In this document: one piece after another, positions 32,581-41,471 of the stretch | How positions within the stretch are numbered: the stretch's first letter is position 1 | How the letters are laid out: each line of letters opens with the position of its first letter | Source of the DNA: Desulfobacteraceae bacterium | GTDB taxonomy: Bacteria; Desulfobacterota; Desulfobacteria; Desulfobacterales; Desulfococcaceae | DNA length: 51,011 nt | Reading direction: 5' to 3' | NCBI GenBank assembly: GCA_011390755.1 | Contig: JAABRU010000021.1 | Span: 1-51,011, forward strand | Translations under genes and position numbers: made by a program | The notes under the pieces: generated by a model | Told to the model about the DNA's origin: nothing | The model's database searches: none | Seen by the model: only the letters and a program-made list of their open reading frames with translations

Positions 32581-32805
32581 GTTAAGGAAAGCCCCGAAGG
32601 GGCGGATTGATACAGCCCAGGGCAAAGCCCTGGGAATACAGGACAAAAAAAATATAAGCCCTGAAAGGGCGGATGATGTACCCGAATCATTTTTTAATGC
32701 GCCCTTTCAGGGCTTAAATTATATTTTATTAAATATTCCCAGGGCTTTGCCCTGGGCTATACCAATGCGCCCTTTCAGGGCTTTCCAAAAATGCCTTTCC
32801 TTAAC
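32581..32805. repeat. 225 bp compound palindrome
   Basis: Starts GTTAAGGAAAGCCCC and ends GGCTTTCC...CCTTAAC. CCCAGGGCAAAGCCCTGGG at about 32610 is mirrored by CCCAGGGCTTTGCCCTGGG at about 32737. AAGCCCTGAAAGGGCG near 32657 is mirrored by CGCCCTTTCAGGGCTT near 32700. The whole region could fold into one long hairpin with side stems. Its right arm recurs at 138-209. Confidence 0.7.
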
Positions 32806-32807
32806 TA

Positions 32808-32956
32808 ATGGTCTGTCAACATTTATATGACGGGTTATACTGATCCTGTAGGGGCGTATTGCATACGCCCCGAAAGCTTTTATACCGGGCGTATGCAATA
32901 CGCCCCTGCAGCAGCAGATGTTTTCCGTACCCGTCATTTTAACCTTGACAAAACAC
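32808..32956. mobile_element. Inverted-repeat element with GGGGCGTATTGCATACGCC core, TA-flanked
   Basis: The left arm TGTCAACATTTATATGACGGGT (from 32814) pairs imperfectly with the right arm ACCCGTCATTTTAACCTTGACA (to 32950). Inner palindromes GGGGCGTATTGCATACGCCC and GGGCGTATGCAATACGCCCC face each other. Flanks read TTAAC-TA and TA-ATGCC, so removing the element recreates the common CCTTAACTAATGCC junction, consistent with a TA duplication. Second member of the family at 14544-14695. Confidence 0.7.
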
Positions 32957-33008
32957 TAATGCCATTGACGCTCTGTGTGGGAATGCTTCCCGGACGCTCC
33001 GCGTCCCC

Positions 33009-34820
33009 TCAGGGAAACACTCCCTGAGACTCGCGGCTCTGACTGGTATAAAAACATTCCACATCTCTTGAAAAATTGGGGTTGAAATAAGGGTCATTGT
33101 CAATGATATGCTGCCGGCGTTCCCGGAACAGGGAGGCTTCGGGTTCCCGGATCATTTCACCGGGAAGCGGTATGGGGATATGATGTTTCATTTTTGCATA
33201 AGGGGTATAGGTGATGAGAAATCCCTTTTCTCTCAGGCGGAGGCAGTAATCCGCATCCCAGTATGCCTGACAGAAATTTTCGTCAAATCCTCCGGCTTGC
33301 CGGAATACCTCTTTCCGGCTCATCATGCCCAATCCCATAACAGCGCTGTAGTTGCAGATCATGTTTTTGATTCCCACATAACCCGGATCATCGGGTGTGG
33401 CCCTGTGGGAATACCCCATAATGCCGAAGGGACCGAAAATGATGCCCGCATGTTCCACCAGCCCGTCGGCATAATATACCTTTCCGCCGACAGCCCCGAC
33501 TTCTTCCCGCTGTATCTGCTCCATCAGACTGTCATAGCTTTCCGGGTCTGAAATTTCCATACTTTCATCCAGAAAAAAAAGAACTTCGCCTTTTGCTTCC
33601 CATGCAGCCGCATTCAAAGAACGGGAGATACAATCTTTTCCGCTGTATTCGATGAGACGGATATTCTTTCTGCCGGATTCTGTGCAGATTTTTTCCATAT
33701 CACAGAAAAGGGAGGAATGGAAAGAGATCAGAATTTCCGTATTTTTTCCAGGTACAGCAGAAGCAGGGCTTTCCAGAATCCGCTCCAGTTTTTTTTCATC
33801 CCCTTTGCTGTGGATGAGGATGGAACAGGAGAGGGGTCGGGGAATCTCCCTTATCACCCGGTACACGCCTTTCCAGGCATCCGGTGCGTCTTCGGCTCTG
33901 CCACGGATGCCCCTCCGTTTCAAAGCATCATTCAGGGCGGCCAGTCCGCTGACAAAAACGCCCGGTTTGGCTTCCGGGGCAGATGCAATGGAGCCGCTTC
34001 CCATGCGCCAGTGGTAAAGGATTTTCGGTATATGGTATATCCTGTCCGTATGCTCTGCAATCCGTAAGAGAAGATCGTAATCCTGGGAACCTTCATAATC
34101 GCTGCGGACACCCCCGATTTTTTCATACAGGCTGCGCCGGAGCATGACAAAGTGCATGACATAATTGAAAGACAGGGAAAGATCAGGATTCCATGCGGAT
34201 TTGTGCCAGGGATCACAATATATTCCTCCTTCATCAATTTTATCCTCATCACAGTAGATGACATCCGCATCCGGATGCAGATTCAGCAGGCGGACATACT
34301 CAAAAAGTGTCATTGGTTCCAGTTCATCATCATGATCCAGCACGGCGATATATTCACCGGATGCCATACAGGCCGCTTTATGGATGTTTCCGGCGATCCC
34401 CTGATTCTGTTCAGAAAAAACGAGCCTGATCCGTTGGTCCCTTCGCGCGTAATCTGTCAGAATCCCGCGCACATGGGGGAGCCGGGACGCGTCATCCGCA
34501 ATACAGAGTTCCCATTTCCTGTATACCTGCGAGAGAACGGAATCAATACATTTTTTTAACAGGGTTTCATCCGTATTATATACCGGAATCAGTATGGATA
34601 TAAGCGGTCTGTTTTCAAATTCCTTCAGCAGATTCACGGTTTTTATAAAAGAACCGGGCGCTGATTTCAGCGGTTCCGCATCCAGGCGGAAGTCTTTTCC
34701 GAACTGCATACGGACAAAAAGAGGGAGTGCGGTTTTGCTTATTTTTTTCAGGATAGGAATTTTTTGTAAAAAATGCAGAAGAAGCGGATAGCAGGAAGCT
34801 GTTTTGAAAGAATATTGCAT
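33009..34820 (-). CDS. Two-domain family 2 glycosyltransferase
   Basis: 603 residues. The first GT-A domain (about 74-300) has SILIPVYNTDETLLKKCIDS, ADDAS and VLDHDDELEP (about 158-167, the DxD-like metal and sugar-nucleotide site). A second GT2-like half follows: EVLFFLDESMEISDPES, GGKVYYADGLVEHAG and GGFDENFCQAYWDADYCLRL. Such tandem GT2 proteins make surface polysaccharides (O-antigen, capsule, rhamnan). No transmembrane helices are evident. No other polysaccharide genes are adjacent, so the pathway is unassigned. Its ATG (34820) lies downstream of the aspS terminator-like hairpin, so it is probably transcribed separately. Confidence 0.85.
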   Translation of the reverse strand: MQYSFKTASCYPLLLHFLQKIPILKKISKTALPLFVRMQFGKDFRLDAEPLKSAPGSFIKTVNLLKEFENRPLISILIPVYNTDETLLKKCIDSVLSQVYRKWELCIADDASRLPHVRGILTDYARRDQRIRLVFSEQNQGIAGNIHKAACMASGEYIAVLDHDDELEPMTLFEYVRLLNLHPDADVIYCDEDKIDEGGIYCDPWHKSAWNPDLSLSFNYVMHFVMLRRSLYEKIGGVRSDYEGSQDYDLLLRIAEHTDRIYHIPKILYHWRMGSGSIASAPEAKPGVFVSGLAALNDALKRRGIRGRAEDAPDAWKGVYRVIREIPRPLSCSILIHSKGDEKKLERILESPASAVPGKNTEILISFHSSLFCDMEKICTESGRKNIRLIEYSGKDCISRSLNAAAWEAKGEVLFFLDESMEISDPESYDSLMEQIQREEVGAVGGKVYYADGLVEHAGIIFGPFGIMGYSHRATPDDPGYVGIKNMICNYSAVMGLGMMSRKEVFRQAGGFDENFCQAYWDADYCLRLREKGFLITYTPYAKMKHHIPIPLPGEMIREPEASLFRERRQHIIDNDPYFNPNFSRDVECFYTSQSRESQGVFP

Positions 34821-34849
34821 CTGATAATTATCTGCTTTCCCTGGAAAAG

Positions 34850-34881
34850 GGAAACGGCCTTCTGCACAGAAGACCGCTTCC
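34850..34881 (-). terminator. Probable terminator of aspS
   Basis: On the minus strand GGAAGCGGTCTTC and GAAGGCCGTTTCC pair around a TGTGCA loop, starting 10 bases after the aspS stop and followed by CCTTTTCC. The stem is strong; the T-run is short and interrupted. Confidence 0.5.
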
Positions 34882-34891
34882 GCTGTAATAA

Positions 34892-36685
34892 TCAGTCTTC
34901 TGTTTTTATTTTCCGGAGCTTCAGGGCCAGTTCAATCAGTTGGGCCTTGCTGACTTCGGACGGTGCATTGGTCAGCAGGCAGGCGGCCTTCTGGGTTTTC
35001 GGGAAGGGGATGACATCCCGGATGGAGGATTCCCGGCAGAGCAGCATGACCAGCCGGTCCAGGCCGAAGGCGATGCCGCCGTGGGGCGGTGCGCCCGAAT
35101 CCAGGGCAGAGAGGAGGAAACCGAATTTTTCCTCATATTCCTCAGCTTCCATGCCCAGGGATTTGAAGATTTTCCGTTGCAGATCGGTGCGATGCACACG
35201 GATACTGCCGCCGCCCAGTTCAAATCCGTTGAGTACCAGGTCATAGGCACGGGAGCGCACGGCAAGGGGTTCGCTTTCCAGCCTCTCAAAATCCTCTTCC
35301 AAAGGAGAGGTAAAGGGATGGTGGAGGGCCTGATAGCGTTTTTCCGTTTCATCATAGTCAAACATGGGGAAATGCGTAACCCAGGTGAAGGCAAACGCGG
35401 ATTCATCAATGAGTCCCAGGCGTTTTCCCAGATGGTTCCGCAGATTCCCCAGGCTTTCATTGACCACTTTGGGCGTATCCGCACCGAAAAGAATCAGGTC
35501 GCCCGCTTCCATATTCAGGCGTTCGGCCATGGCCTGTTTTTCCCCGTCTGAAAAAAATTTGGCAATGGGAGACTGCCAGCCATCCTCTTTCACCTTGATC
35601 CATGCCATGCCCCTGGCCCGGTAGATGGCCACAAAGTCCGTGAGATCATCCAGTTCCTTCCGGGAGAAATCAATACATCCCTTGGCATTGATGGCTTTGA
35701 CAATTCCGCCCTTTTTCACCACGGAGGAGAAGACCTTGAAATCGGAATTTTCCACAATATCCGACAGGTCTTTCAGTTCCAGGCCGAAACGGATGTCCGG
35801 TTTGTCCAGTCCGTAACGGTCAATGGCCTCGTCATAGGTCAGGCGCTGAAAGGGGGGAGCAATATCCGTATCCAGTACGCTTTTGAAGAGATACTGCATC
35901 ATCTTTTCGGATATTCCCATAATATCCTCTTCCCCCACAAAAGACATTTCCATGTCTATCTGTGTGAATTCCGGCTGACGGTCGGCCCGGAGATCCTCAT
36001 CGCGGAAGCAGCGGGCAATCTGGTAATATTTGTCAAAACCCGAAATCATGAACAACTGTTTAAAGAGCTGGGGAGACTGGGGCAGCGCGTAAAAATTCCC
36101 CGGATTCACACGGCTGGGAACCAGATAATCCCTTGCGCCTTCGGGCGTGCTGCGGGTCAGAAAAGGGGTTTCCAGGTCCAGGAAACCTTCCCGGTTCAGA
36201 AACTCCCGCACAGCGGCCGATGCCTTGTGCCGGAGGATGATATTTTTCTGGATATTGGGCCGCCGCAGATCCAGGTGCCGGTATTTCAGGCGGAGATTTT
36301 CGGAAACATCCACCCGGTCTTCAATCATAAAGGGCGGTGTTTCCGCCTTGTTGAGAATTTTCAGTTCGCTGACCATGACTTCAATCCCACCGGTTTTCAG
36401 GTTGGGATTGCTCATGCCTTCGGGGCGCAGTTCCACGGTTCCCCTTACGCCGATGACAAATTCCCCCCGCAGTCCGTGGGCTTTGGCATGGACTTCCGGA
36501 TTTCTTTCCGGGTTGAACACCACCTGGGTGATGCCTTCCCGATCCCGTAAATCAATAAATATCACGCCGCCGTGGTCCCGGCGGCGCTGTACCCAACCCA
36601 TAAGGGTCACTTCTTTCCCTGTATCTTCCGCGCCGAGTATATAACAATGATGGGTCCGGCGCATATCTCCGAGTATATCTGACAA
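34892..36685 (-). CDS. aspS: Aspartyl-tRNA synthetase
   Basis: 597 residues, full length for bacterial AspRS. The N-terminal OB-fold tRNA-binding domain contains [20 protein letters not shown]. Motif 2 is [18 protein letters not shown] (about 223-240). The bacterial insertion (GAD-like) domain lies in the middle, and motif 3 is [13 protein letters not shown] (about 534-546). It charges tRNA-Asp, or tRNA-Asp/Asn if non-discriminating, which the sequence alone does not settle. The best ribosome site is AAAGGAG with an 8-base spacer to a TTG at 36685; the first in-frame ATG (36664) would lose seven residues. It lies 24 bases downstream of hisS. Confidence 0.96.
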   Translation of the reverse strand: MSDILGDMRRTHHCYILGAEDTGKEVTLMGWVQRRRDHGGVIFIDLRDREGITQVVFNPERNPEVHAKAHGLRGEFVIGVRGTVELRPEGMSNPNLKTGGIEVMVSELKILNKAETPPFMIEDRVDVSENLRLKYRHLDLRRPNIQKNIILRHKASAAVREFLNREGFLDLETPFLTRSTPEGARDYLVPSRVNPGNFYALPQSPQLFKQLFMISGFDKYYQIARCFRDEDLRADRQPEFTQIDMEMSFVGEEDIMGISEKMMQYLFKSVLDTDIAPPFQRLTYDEAIDRYGLDKPDIRFGLELKDLSDIVENSDFKVFSSVVKKGGIVKAINAKGCIDFSRKELDDLTDFVAIYRARGMAWIKVKEDGWQSPIAKFFSDGEKQAMAERLNMEAGDLILFGADTPKVVNESLGNLRNHLGKRLGLIDESAFAFTWVTHFPMFDYDETEKRYQALHHPFTSPLEEDFERLESEPLAVRSRAYDLVLNGFELGGGSIRVHRTDLQRKIFKSLGMEAEEYEEKFGFLLSALDSGAPPHGGIAFGLDRLVMLLCRESSIRDVIPFPKTQKAACLLTNAPSEVSKAQLIELALKLRKIKTED

Positions 36686-36709
36686 TGGATGAACTCCTTT
36701 CGGTCTGTT

Positions 36710-37963
36710 CTATTTTATTATTTCTTTAATTTTTTCCGGCAGATTTTCAATGGGGACGGCTGTCTGCTCTTTTGTTTTCATATTCCGCAGCAGGGCCTGC
36801 CCGGATGACAGTTCATCCTCCCCCAGGATCAGCACATAGGGGGAGCCGAGACGGTCTGCCCGTTTCATCTGGCTTTTGAGGCTTTTGCCTTCCATATCGC
36901 TTTCCGCACAGATTCCCTTCTGCCCCAAAGCGCAGATCCATTCAAAGGCTTTGTCCTGGCAGTTTTCCCCCAAAGCCGCAATGTAGAGAGCCGGCTTCCG
37001 CTGCAAAGATTCGGCATTTATTCCGCAGATTTCCGTCAGCCTGTCCAGACCGATGGCAAAACCGATGGCCGGCATATCCGGGCCGCCGAGAATTTTAATC
37101 AGACCGTCATACCGCCCGCCTCCGGCCACCGCACTCTGCGCGCCCAGGGAACCGGTCAGGATTTCAAAGGTGGTGCGGGTGTAATAATCCAGCCCCCGAA
37201 CCATCCTTTTGTCAATTTCAAAGGAAACCTGCATTGCATGAAGGAATTTCTGCACCTTTTCAAAATGGGTACGGCATTCCCCGCAGAGCCGGTCCGTGAT
37301 GGCCGGTGCATCTTTCATCTGTTCGCGGCATTTGGGAACCTTGCAGTCCAGAGTGCGCAGGGGATTGATACGGCTGCGCCGACGGCAGTCCGCGCAAAGT
37401 TCCTCCTCCCGTTCGGATAAATAGTTCAGCAGGGCCTCCCGGAAATCCGGGCGGCATTCCGGGCAGCCCAGGGAATTGATATGGGCCGTGACATCTGTTA
37501 CCGACAGCCGGGAAAAGAGCAGGGTCAGCATATAAATCAGCTGGGCATCCGCAAAAGGGGCGGCCACACCCAGAATTTCGGCATTGATCTGGTAAAACTG
37601 GCGGTATCTGCCCTTCTGGGGTCTTTCCCGCCGGAACATGGGGCCGATGGTATAGAATTTCCGCACCGGATCCTGGGCATACATTTTATGCTGAATATAG
37701 GAGCGGACAATGGAAGCCGTGGCTTCGGGCCGCAGGGTGAGCATCTCACCGCCCCGGTCCGGAAAGGTGTACATTTCTTTTTCCACAATATCGGTATGTT
37801 CCCCGATACTCCGGGCAAAAAGTTCCGTTTTTTCCATAATGGGGATACGGATTTCCCGGAAACCGAAATCCTCAAAGATTTCTTTGGCGGTTTCCTCAAT
37901 CTTCTGCCAGAGTTCGGTTTCCCCCGGCAGTATATCCTTACATCCTCTGATTAACTGTATCAT
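36710..37963 (-). CDS. hisS: Histidyl-tRNA synthetase
   Basis: 417 residues. IQLIRGCKDILPGE is the typical start. TLRPEATASIVR and PMFRRERPQKGRYRQFYQ (about 108-125) are the motif 2 region. GLDYYTRTTFE is the histidine-A motif, and AIGFAIGLDRL is motif 3. The C-terminal anticodon-binding domain is present. A Cys-rich insertion (CPECRPDF, CADCRRRS, CGECRTH; about 165-235) looks like a zinc-binding knuckle seen in some HisRS. The start codon overlaps the end of the DNA methyltransferase gene by 26 bases, and aspS follows after 24 bases, so the three genes probably form one operon. Confidence 0.96.
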   Translation of the reverse strand: MIQLIRGCKDILPGETELWQKIEETAKEIFEDFGFREIRIPIMEKTELFARSIGEHTDIVEKEMYTFPDRGGEMLTLRPEATASIVRSYIQHKMYAQDPVRKFYTIGPMFRRERPQKGRYRQFYQINAEILGVAAPFADAQLIYMLTLLFSRLSVTDVTAHINSLGCPECRPDFREALLNYLSEREEELCADCRRRSRINPLRTLDCKVPKCREQMKDAPAITDRLCGECRTHFEKVQKFLHAMQVSFEIDKRMVRGLDYYTRTTFEILTGSLGAQSAVAGGGRYDGLIKILGGPDMPAIGFAIGLDRLTEICGINAESLQRKPALYIAALGENCQDKAFEWICALGQKGICAESDMEGKSLKSQMKRADRLGSPYVLILGEDELSSGQALLRNMKTKEQTAVPIENLPEKIKEIIK

Positions 37964-38894
37964 ATGACTGTTTTCCTGTGCCTGATGTATTTAGCCCGTA
38001 ATCTTCTTTTCCCCAGGGCGGTATGGTAAGTTTATTGTTATCTTTATTCGGGTCATATACAGGTTTATTCATGGGGCGGGTCTGTAATGAGCCGTCCAGC
38101 GCCTTATGGATTCTTTCCGTGGCAATATCCACATATTTTTTTATCACTTCAGCACCGGCACCCCGCCTGTTATGACGGACAGCTGCAATAACCGTACTTC
38201 CGGTTCCCAGAAACGGGTCAAGAATCCAGTCCCCCTCATCTGACATGGATAAAACCAGCCTTTCCATCAGTTCCACCGGATACTGGCAGGGATGCTCTGT
38301 TTTTTCGATATGATTACTTTTTACATTTGGGATATTCCAAATGTCTCCCGGATTTTTTCCAAGGGGATTACATGAATACTGACCCGCTTTGGGGCCTTTG
38401 AAATATTTTTTTGCCGGATATTTCTGGGGTACCCTTACAGGGTCGAGATTGAAAGTGTAATTTTTTGTTTTCCGGGTAAACCATATAATTGTTTCATAAC
38501 GGCCGGAGAATCTTTTGGAACAATGCAGACCATGTTCAAAATGCCAGATAATTCTGTTGCGCATAAGCAGTCCCAGATTTTTAAATATGGGATACAGAAC
38601 TGTATCAAGGGGAATAATTGATCCCTTGTCAACATAGTTGCCGACCTGCCAGCAGATACTTCCTTTTTCTGAAAGAGTACGGGCGCATTCTTTTATTACT
38701 TCCGCCTGCTGCGCAATATAATCATGCAGTGTAAGTTTTTTTTCATATTCCTTTCCGATATTATATGGCGGGGATGTCACGATAAGCTGCATGGATTTAT
38801 CGGGAATCTGCTGTAATAATTGTAAACAGCTCCCATGATAAACAACTGCTTTTTCATCCATATTAAAATTTTCGGCAATTTTTGTATGTTTCAT
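37938..38894 (-). CDS. Beta-class DNA methyltransferase (N4-C or N6-A)
   Basis: 318 residues. TSPPYN (40-45) is catalytic motif IV and DPFLGTGS (225-232) is the SAM-binding motif I. The IV-before-I order defines the beta class of amino-methyltransferases. GDIWNIPNVKSNHIEKTEHP is also conserved in the family. TSPPY fits either N4-cytosine or N6-adenine methylation. The recognition site is unknown. No restriction endonuclease gene adjoins it, so it looks like an orphan, possibly regulatory, methylase. Its 3' end overlaps hisS by 26 bases, an unusual coupling with a housekeeping gene. Confidence 0.88.
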   Translation of the reverse strand: MKHTKIAENFNMDEKAVVYHGSCLQLLQQIPDKSMQLIVTSPPYNIGKEYEKKLTLHDYIAQQAEVIKECARTLSEKGSICWQVGNYVDKGSIIPLDTVLYPIFKNLGLLMRNRIIWHFEHGLHCSKRFSGRYETIIWFTRKTKNYTFNLDPVRVPQKYPAKKYFKGPKAGQYSCNPLGKNPGDIWNIPNVKSNHIEKTEHPCQYPVELMERLVLSMSDEGDWILDPFLGTGSTVIAAVRHNRRGAGAEVIKKYVDIATERIHKALDGSLQTRPMNKPVYDPNKDNNKLTIPPWGKEDYGLNTSGTGKQSYDTVNQRM

Positions 38895-39077
38895 TTGTAT
38901 ATCTGTTTACCCCGTTTATTGCAATATGCCCCGAAAAACACAGGCCCCTTACATGCTCCGTTCAGAAAAAAACAGACAAAACCGGGACGCAGCGAATCTG
39001 TCCTGCCCGTAAATCTGTGAATATTATCCCCTGATTTTTGTATAGTCAAGGATAAACCTTTCCGAATATCCATCCCG

Positions 39078-39185
39078 CTGCCGCGGCTGTTTTTAATCTG
39101 CTGAAAACAAATGCAGTGTGCCGCAGCAGGGAACTTTTTCTTCCTCCGACTGCCGCGGCTGTTTTCGATCTGCTGAAAACAAATG
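39078..39185. repeat. 36 bp direct repeat pair upstream of DAC-like gene
   Basis: CTGCCGCGGCTGTTTT followed by an ATCTGCTGAAAACAAATG tail occurs at 39078-39113 and 39150-39185, 72 bases apart, with two differences. Each copy contains GCCGCGGC and a TTTTnnATCTGCTGAAAA inverted motif. The second copy ends 66 bases before the start of the diadenylate-cyclase-like gene, so the pair may be operator sites. Confidence 0.65.
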
Positions 39186-39251
39186 ACTTGGGGAACATAA
39201 TCTGGTATATACCGGACACAGTATCTGAAATCAGGTCAATTCGGAGGAATA

Positions 39252-40679
39252 ATGCCGGACAGTGTGAGACAGAACCAGTGTATTTATCATATTTATGACG
39301 GACTTCGGGAAGGTCTGTCCCATTTTTCCCAACCCAGCCGCGTGGCGCTGATTTATGCCGTCAGCCCGGAAGGACCGGTTCGTATTTATGATCCCCAGTA
39401 TCTGCTTCAGGGACATGAACCCAAACTCAGGGAACTGTATGTGGATTCGGAAATCTGGAGGGAAAAAGGCTGTTATGCCGCCAATATGCAGTATTATGAA
39501 GTGGAAAATGAAGACAATCTGCAGCTGACCGGTCTGATTTCCTTCGGAGGACGTTCCCGCTCCCTGACTTATCAGATGTGGTTTACAGAGCATCATCCGG
39601 ATATGTGCTCTGCGGGGCCTACGGAAAGATGGCTGGAACATGCGGTATGGCTGCTTTCCCAGGACATGTCCAATCCGGATGTACCCTGCATCGGCACAGC
39701 CGGATATGTGCTGCGGGAATATGCCACCCATGCGGTACGGGATTTTATTGTGGATGAACGCAGTGCCCTTATGGGATGGGATACCCAGATCCGCATCTAC
39801 CCGACACTGGATGCCATACTGGGGATTTCCGAAACCTTTGAAGAGGGCGTATGGCCCAGGGGGGAACTGGTTTTTGCCGAACCGGGCGCGATCAGTGAAA
39901 TTTCCTTTCTGGTAAAATTCCCTTATCTGGAACAGCCCAGTCTGCGGAATTTCAAACATGTGCGCAAATTGCTGCTCTCCACTGAAAATTCGGAAAGAAA
40001 ACTGATCTCAGACGGAAAAACCATTGTGGGGATTGCAACAGGAGATATGCCGGAAGCCTGTATTTTTGCGGATTTCAGAGGCGGTCACGGTTATCTCCGT
40101 CTGAACGGGGAGCCGGTGTGCAGTTTTTTTGACGGCAAATTTCATTCTTCCACCCGGAAAGCAAAACTGGTGCAGGTGGAAGAGGCCCTGCTGGAATCGG
40201 GCATGGATTCCGGTGACCGGTCACTGTTGTTTAAAATCACCTCGGCCATTGTTCATTCTGCCCAGGAACTGCGGCACGGATGCACTCTTGTACTGGATCT
40301 GAATCAGCAGCCCATCCTGATTTCCGGACAGCATATGGAAGAATCGCCGGATCTGTCGGAGGAAAGAATGCTGGAACTGGCCAGGGCTCTCTCCAAAGTG
40401 GATGGTGCCCTGCACATCGGGAAAGATATCCGTCTGCACGGTTTCGCCTGTCTGCTGGACGGTTATGCGCTGAAGGGTGAGGATCGGGCACGGGGTGCTC
40501 GCTATAATTCCGCACTGCGTTTTACGGCCATGCATGATCAGATTATTACTGTCGTAGTGTCCGCGGATCGCCCGGTTTCAGTTATTCAGGGTGGTCTGGA
40601 GCTGACAGCCCGCTGTGAATGGCGGCCGGTTTACGGTTATATGACAACGCCTCCCCTGCTGGCGGACTATATTCAGTGA
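39252..40679 (+). CDS. DisA_N/DAC-domain protein, probable diadenylate-cyclase relative
   Basis: 475 residues from ATG 39252 with GGAGG at 39243-39247. The C-terminal part resembles the diadenylate cyclase (DAC) domain: VDGALHIGKD with DGA at 384-386, then LLDGYALKGEDRARGARYNS (RGARYN 414-419) and IITVVVSADRPVSVIQGG. In canonical DAC enzymes the second motif is RHR; here it reads RYN. It may therefore bind or make a different product, or be inactive. The N-terminal 370 residues contain no domain I recognise. No signal peptide or transmembrane segment is seen, so the protein is cytoplasmic. It stands alone with its own upstream region. Confidence 0.65.
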   Translation: MPDSVRQNQCIYHIYDGLREGLSHFSQPSRVALIYAVSPEGPVRIYDPQYLLQGHEPKLRELYVDSEIWREKGCYAANMQYYEVENEDNLQLTGLISFGGRSRSLTYQMWFTEHHPDMCSAGPTERWLEHAVWLLSQDMSNPDVPCIGTAGYVLREYATHAVRDFIVDERSALMGWDTQIRIYPTLDAILGISETFEEGVWPRGELVFAEPGAISEISFLVKFPYLEQPSLRNFKHVRKLLLSTENSERKLISDGKTIVGIATGDMPEACIFADFRGGHGYLRLNGEPVCSFFDGKFHSSTRKAKLVQVEEALLESGMDSGDRSLLFKITSAIVHSAQELRHGCTLVLDLNQQPILISGQHMEESPDLSEERMLELARALSKVDGALHIGKDIRLHGFACLLDGYALKGEDRARGARYNSALRFTAMHDQIITVVVSADRPVSVIQGGLELTARCEWRPVYGYMTTPPLLADYIQ

Positions 40680-40878
40680 ACAGTGTTTATTGTCTGCAGA
40701 TAAATACAAAGAAAAATCAAAAATAAAATCTTGCCTTCTCTTATAAATCTTGTTATACATAGTCTTTTGTTTATATACATTCAGATGCTTGGCATTTTCT
40801 GCGACTTATTGTTTGATGAATCAGTAAAAAGTCCAAATTTCAAAAATCGCTATTAACAAAATCAGAGTGTTAATATGT
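40680..40878. other. AT-rich intergenic with one lone repeat end
   Basis: No gene seen. TTGATGAATCAGTAAAAAGTCC near 40813-40834 matches the termini of the elements at 14757-14871 and 45098-45201, but no partner end is visible nearby. Confidence 0.4.
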
Positions 40879-41325
40879 CATGGCGGTTTATATGAAAGTC
40901 TTTCTGCAGAGACGCACGGCGTGCGTCTCTGCGGTGTGCGTCTCTGCGGCGTGCGTCTTCTGCAGAGACGCACACCGTGCGTCTCTACGGTGTATTTTCA
41001 TGTTTCGTTGTGACCCCGCGGTCATGGCCGTTTATGTGAAAGTGTTTGCGAAAAACCGGCATCCGCCTTAATTTTCGCACTCCGCGCAGCTTTCATGTTT
41101 CGCTGTGAGTTATGGCTCATGGCCGTTTATGTGAAAGTCCTTCTGTAGAGACGCACGGCGTGCGTCTCTGCGGTGTATTTTCATGTTTCGTTGTGACCCC
41201 GCGGTCATGGCCGTTTATGCGAAAGTGTTTGCGAAAAACCGGCCTCCGCCTTAATTTTCGCACTCCGCGCAGCTTTCATGCTTCGTTGTGAGTCAGGGCT
41301 CATGGCCGTTTATATGAAAGTCTGT
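40879..41325. repeat. Alternating tandem repeat array
   Basis: CATGGC(C/G)GTTTATRTGAAAGT recurs at 40879, 41023, 41118, 41206 and 41301. Units alternate. Type 1 carries the AGAGACGCACGGCGTGCGTCTCT palindrome plus GTATTTTCATGTTTCGTTGTGACCCCGCGGT. Type 2 carries GTTTGCGAAAAACCGGC...TTTTCGCACTCCGCGCAGC. The first type 1 unit has an expanded palindrome block. No open frame here looks like protein. Confidence 0.75.
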
Positions 41326-41471
41326 CACCGAAGGGTGGGTGAAGCAACAGTGTAACTCATCGTTATTAAGGGCGTATGATTCATAAATCCGATGCATCAA
41401 CCCCTTTGATTTTTGTCAAAAATTTTTATGTATTCAGTATGTTGCAAACTGATCTTTTTCAGGATAATCAT

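Noticed and set aside
37938-38894. Restriction-modification system
   Set aside because: Only a methylase is present; the nearest nuclease-like gene (19592-20212) is about 18 kb away and shows no link.
40879-41325. CRISPR array
   Set aside because: Units are long and of two types, intervening sequence is itself repeated, and there are no unique spacers or cas genes.
41376-41471. 32-codon N-terminal extension of the thrombospondin-3 protein
   Set aside because: It would place the signal peptide internally; ATG 41472 has AGGA upstream and starts the signal sequence.
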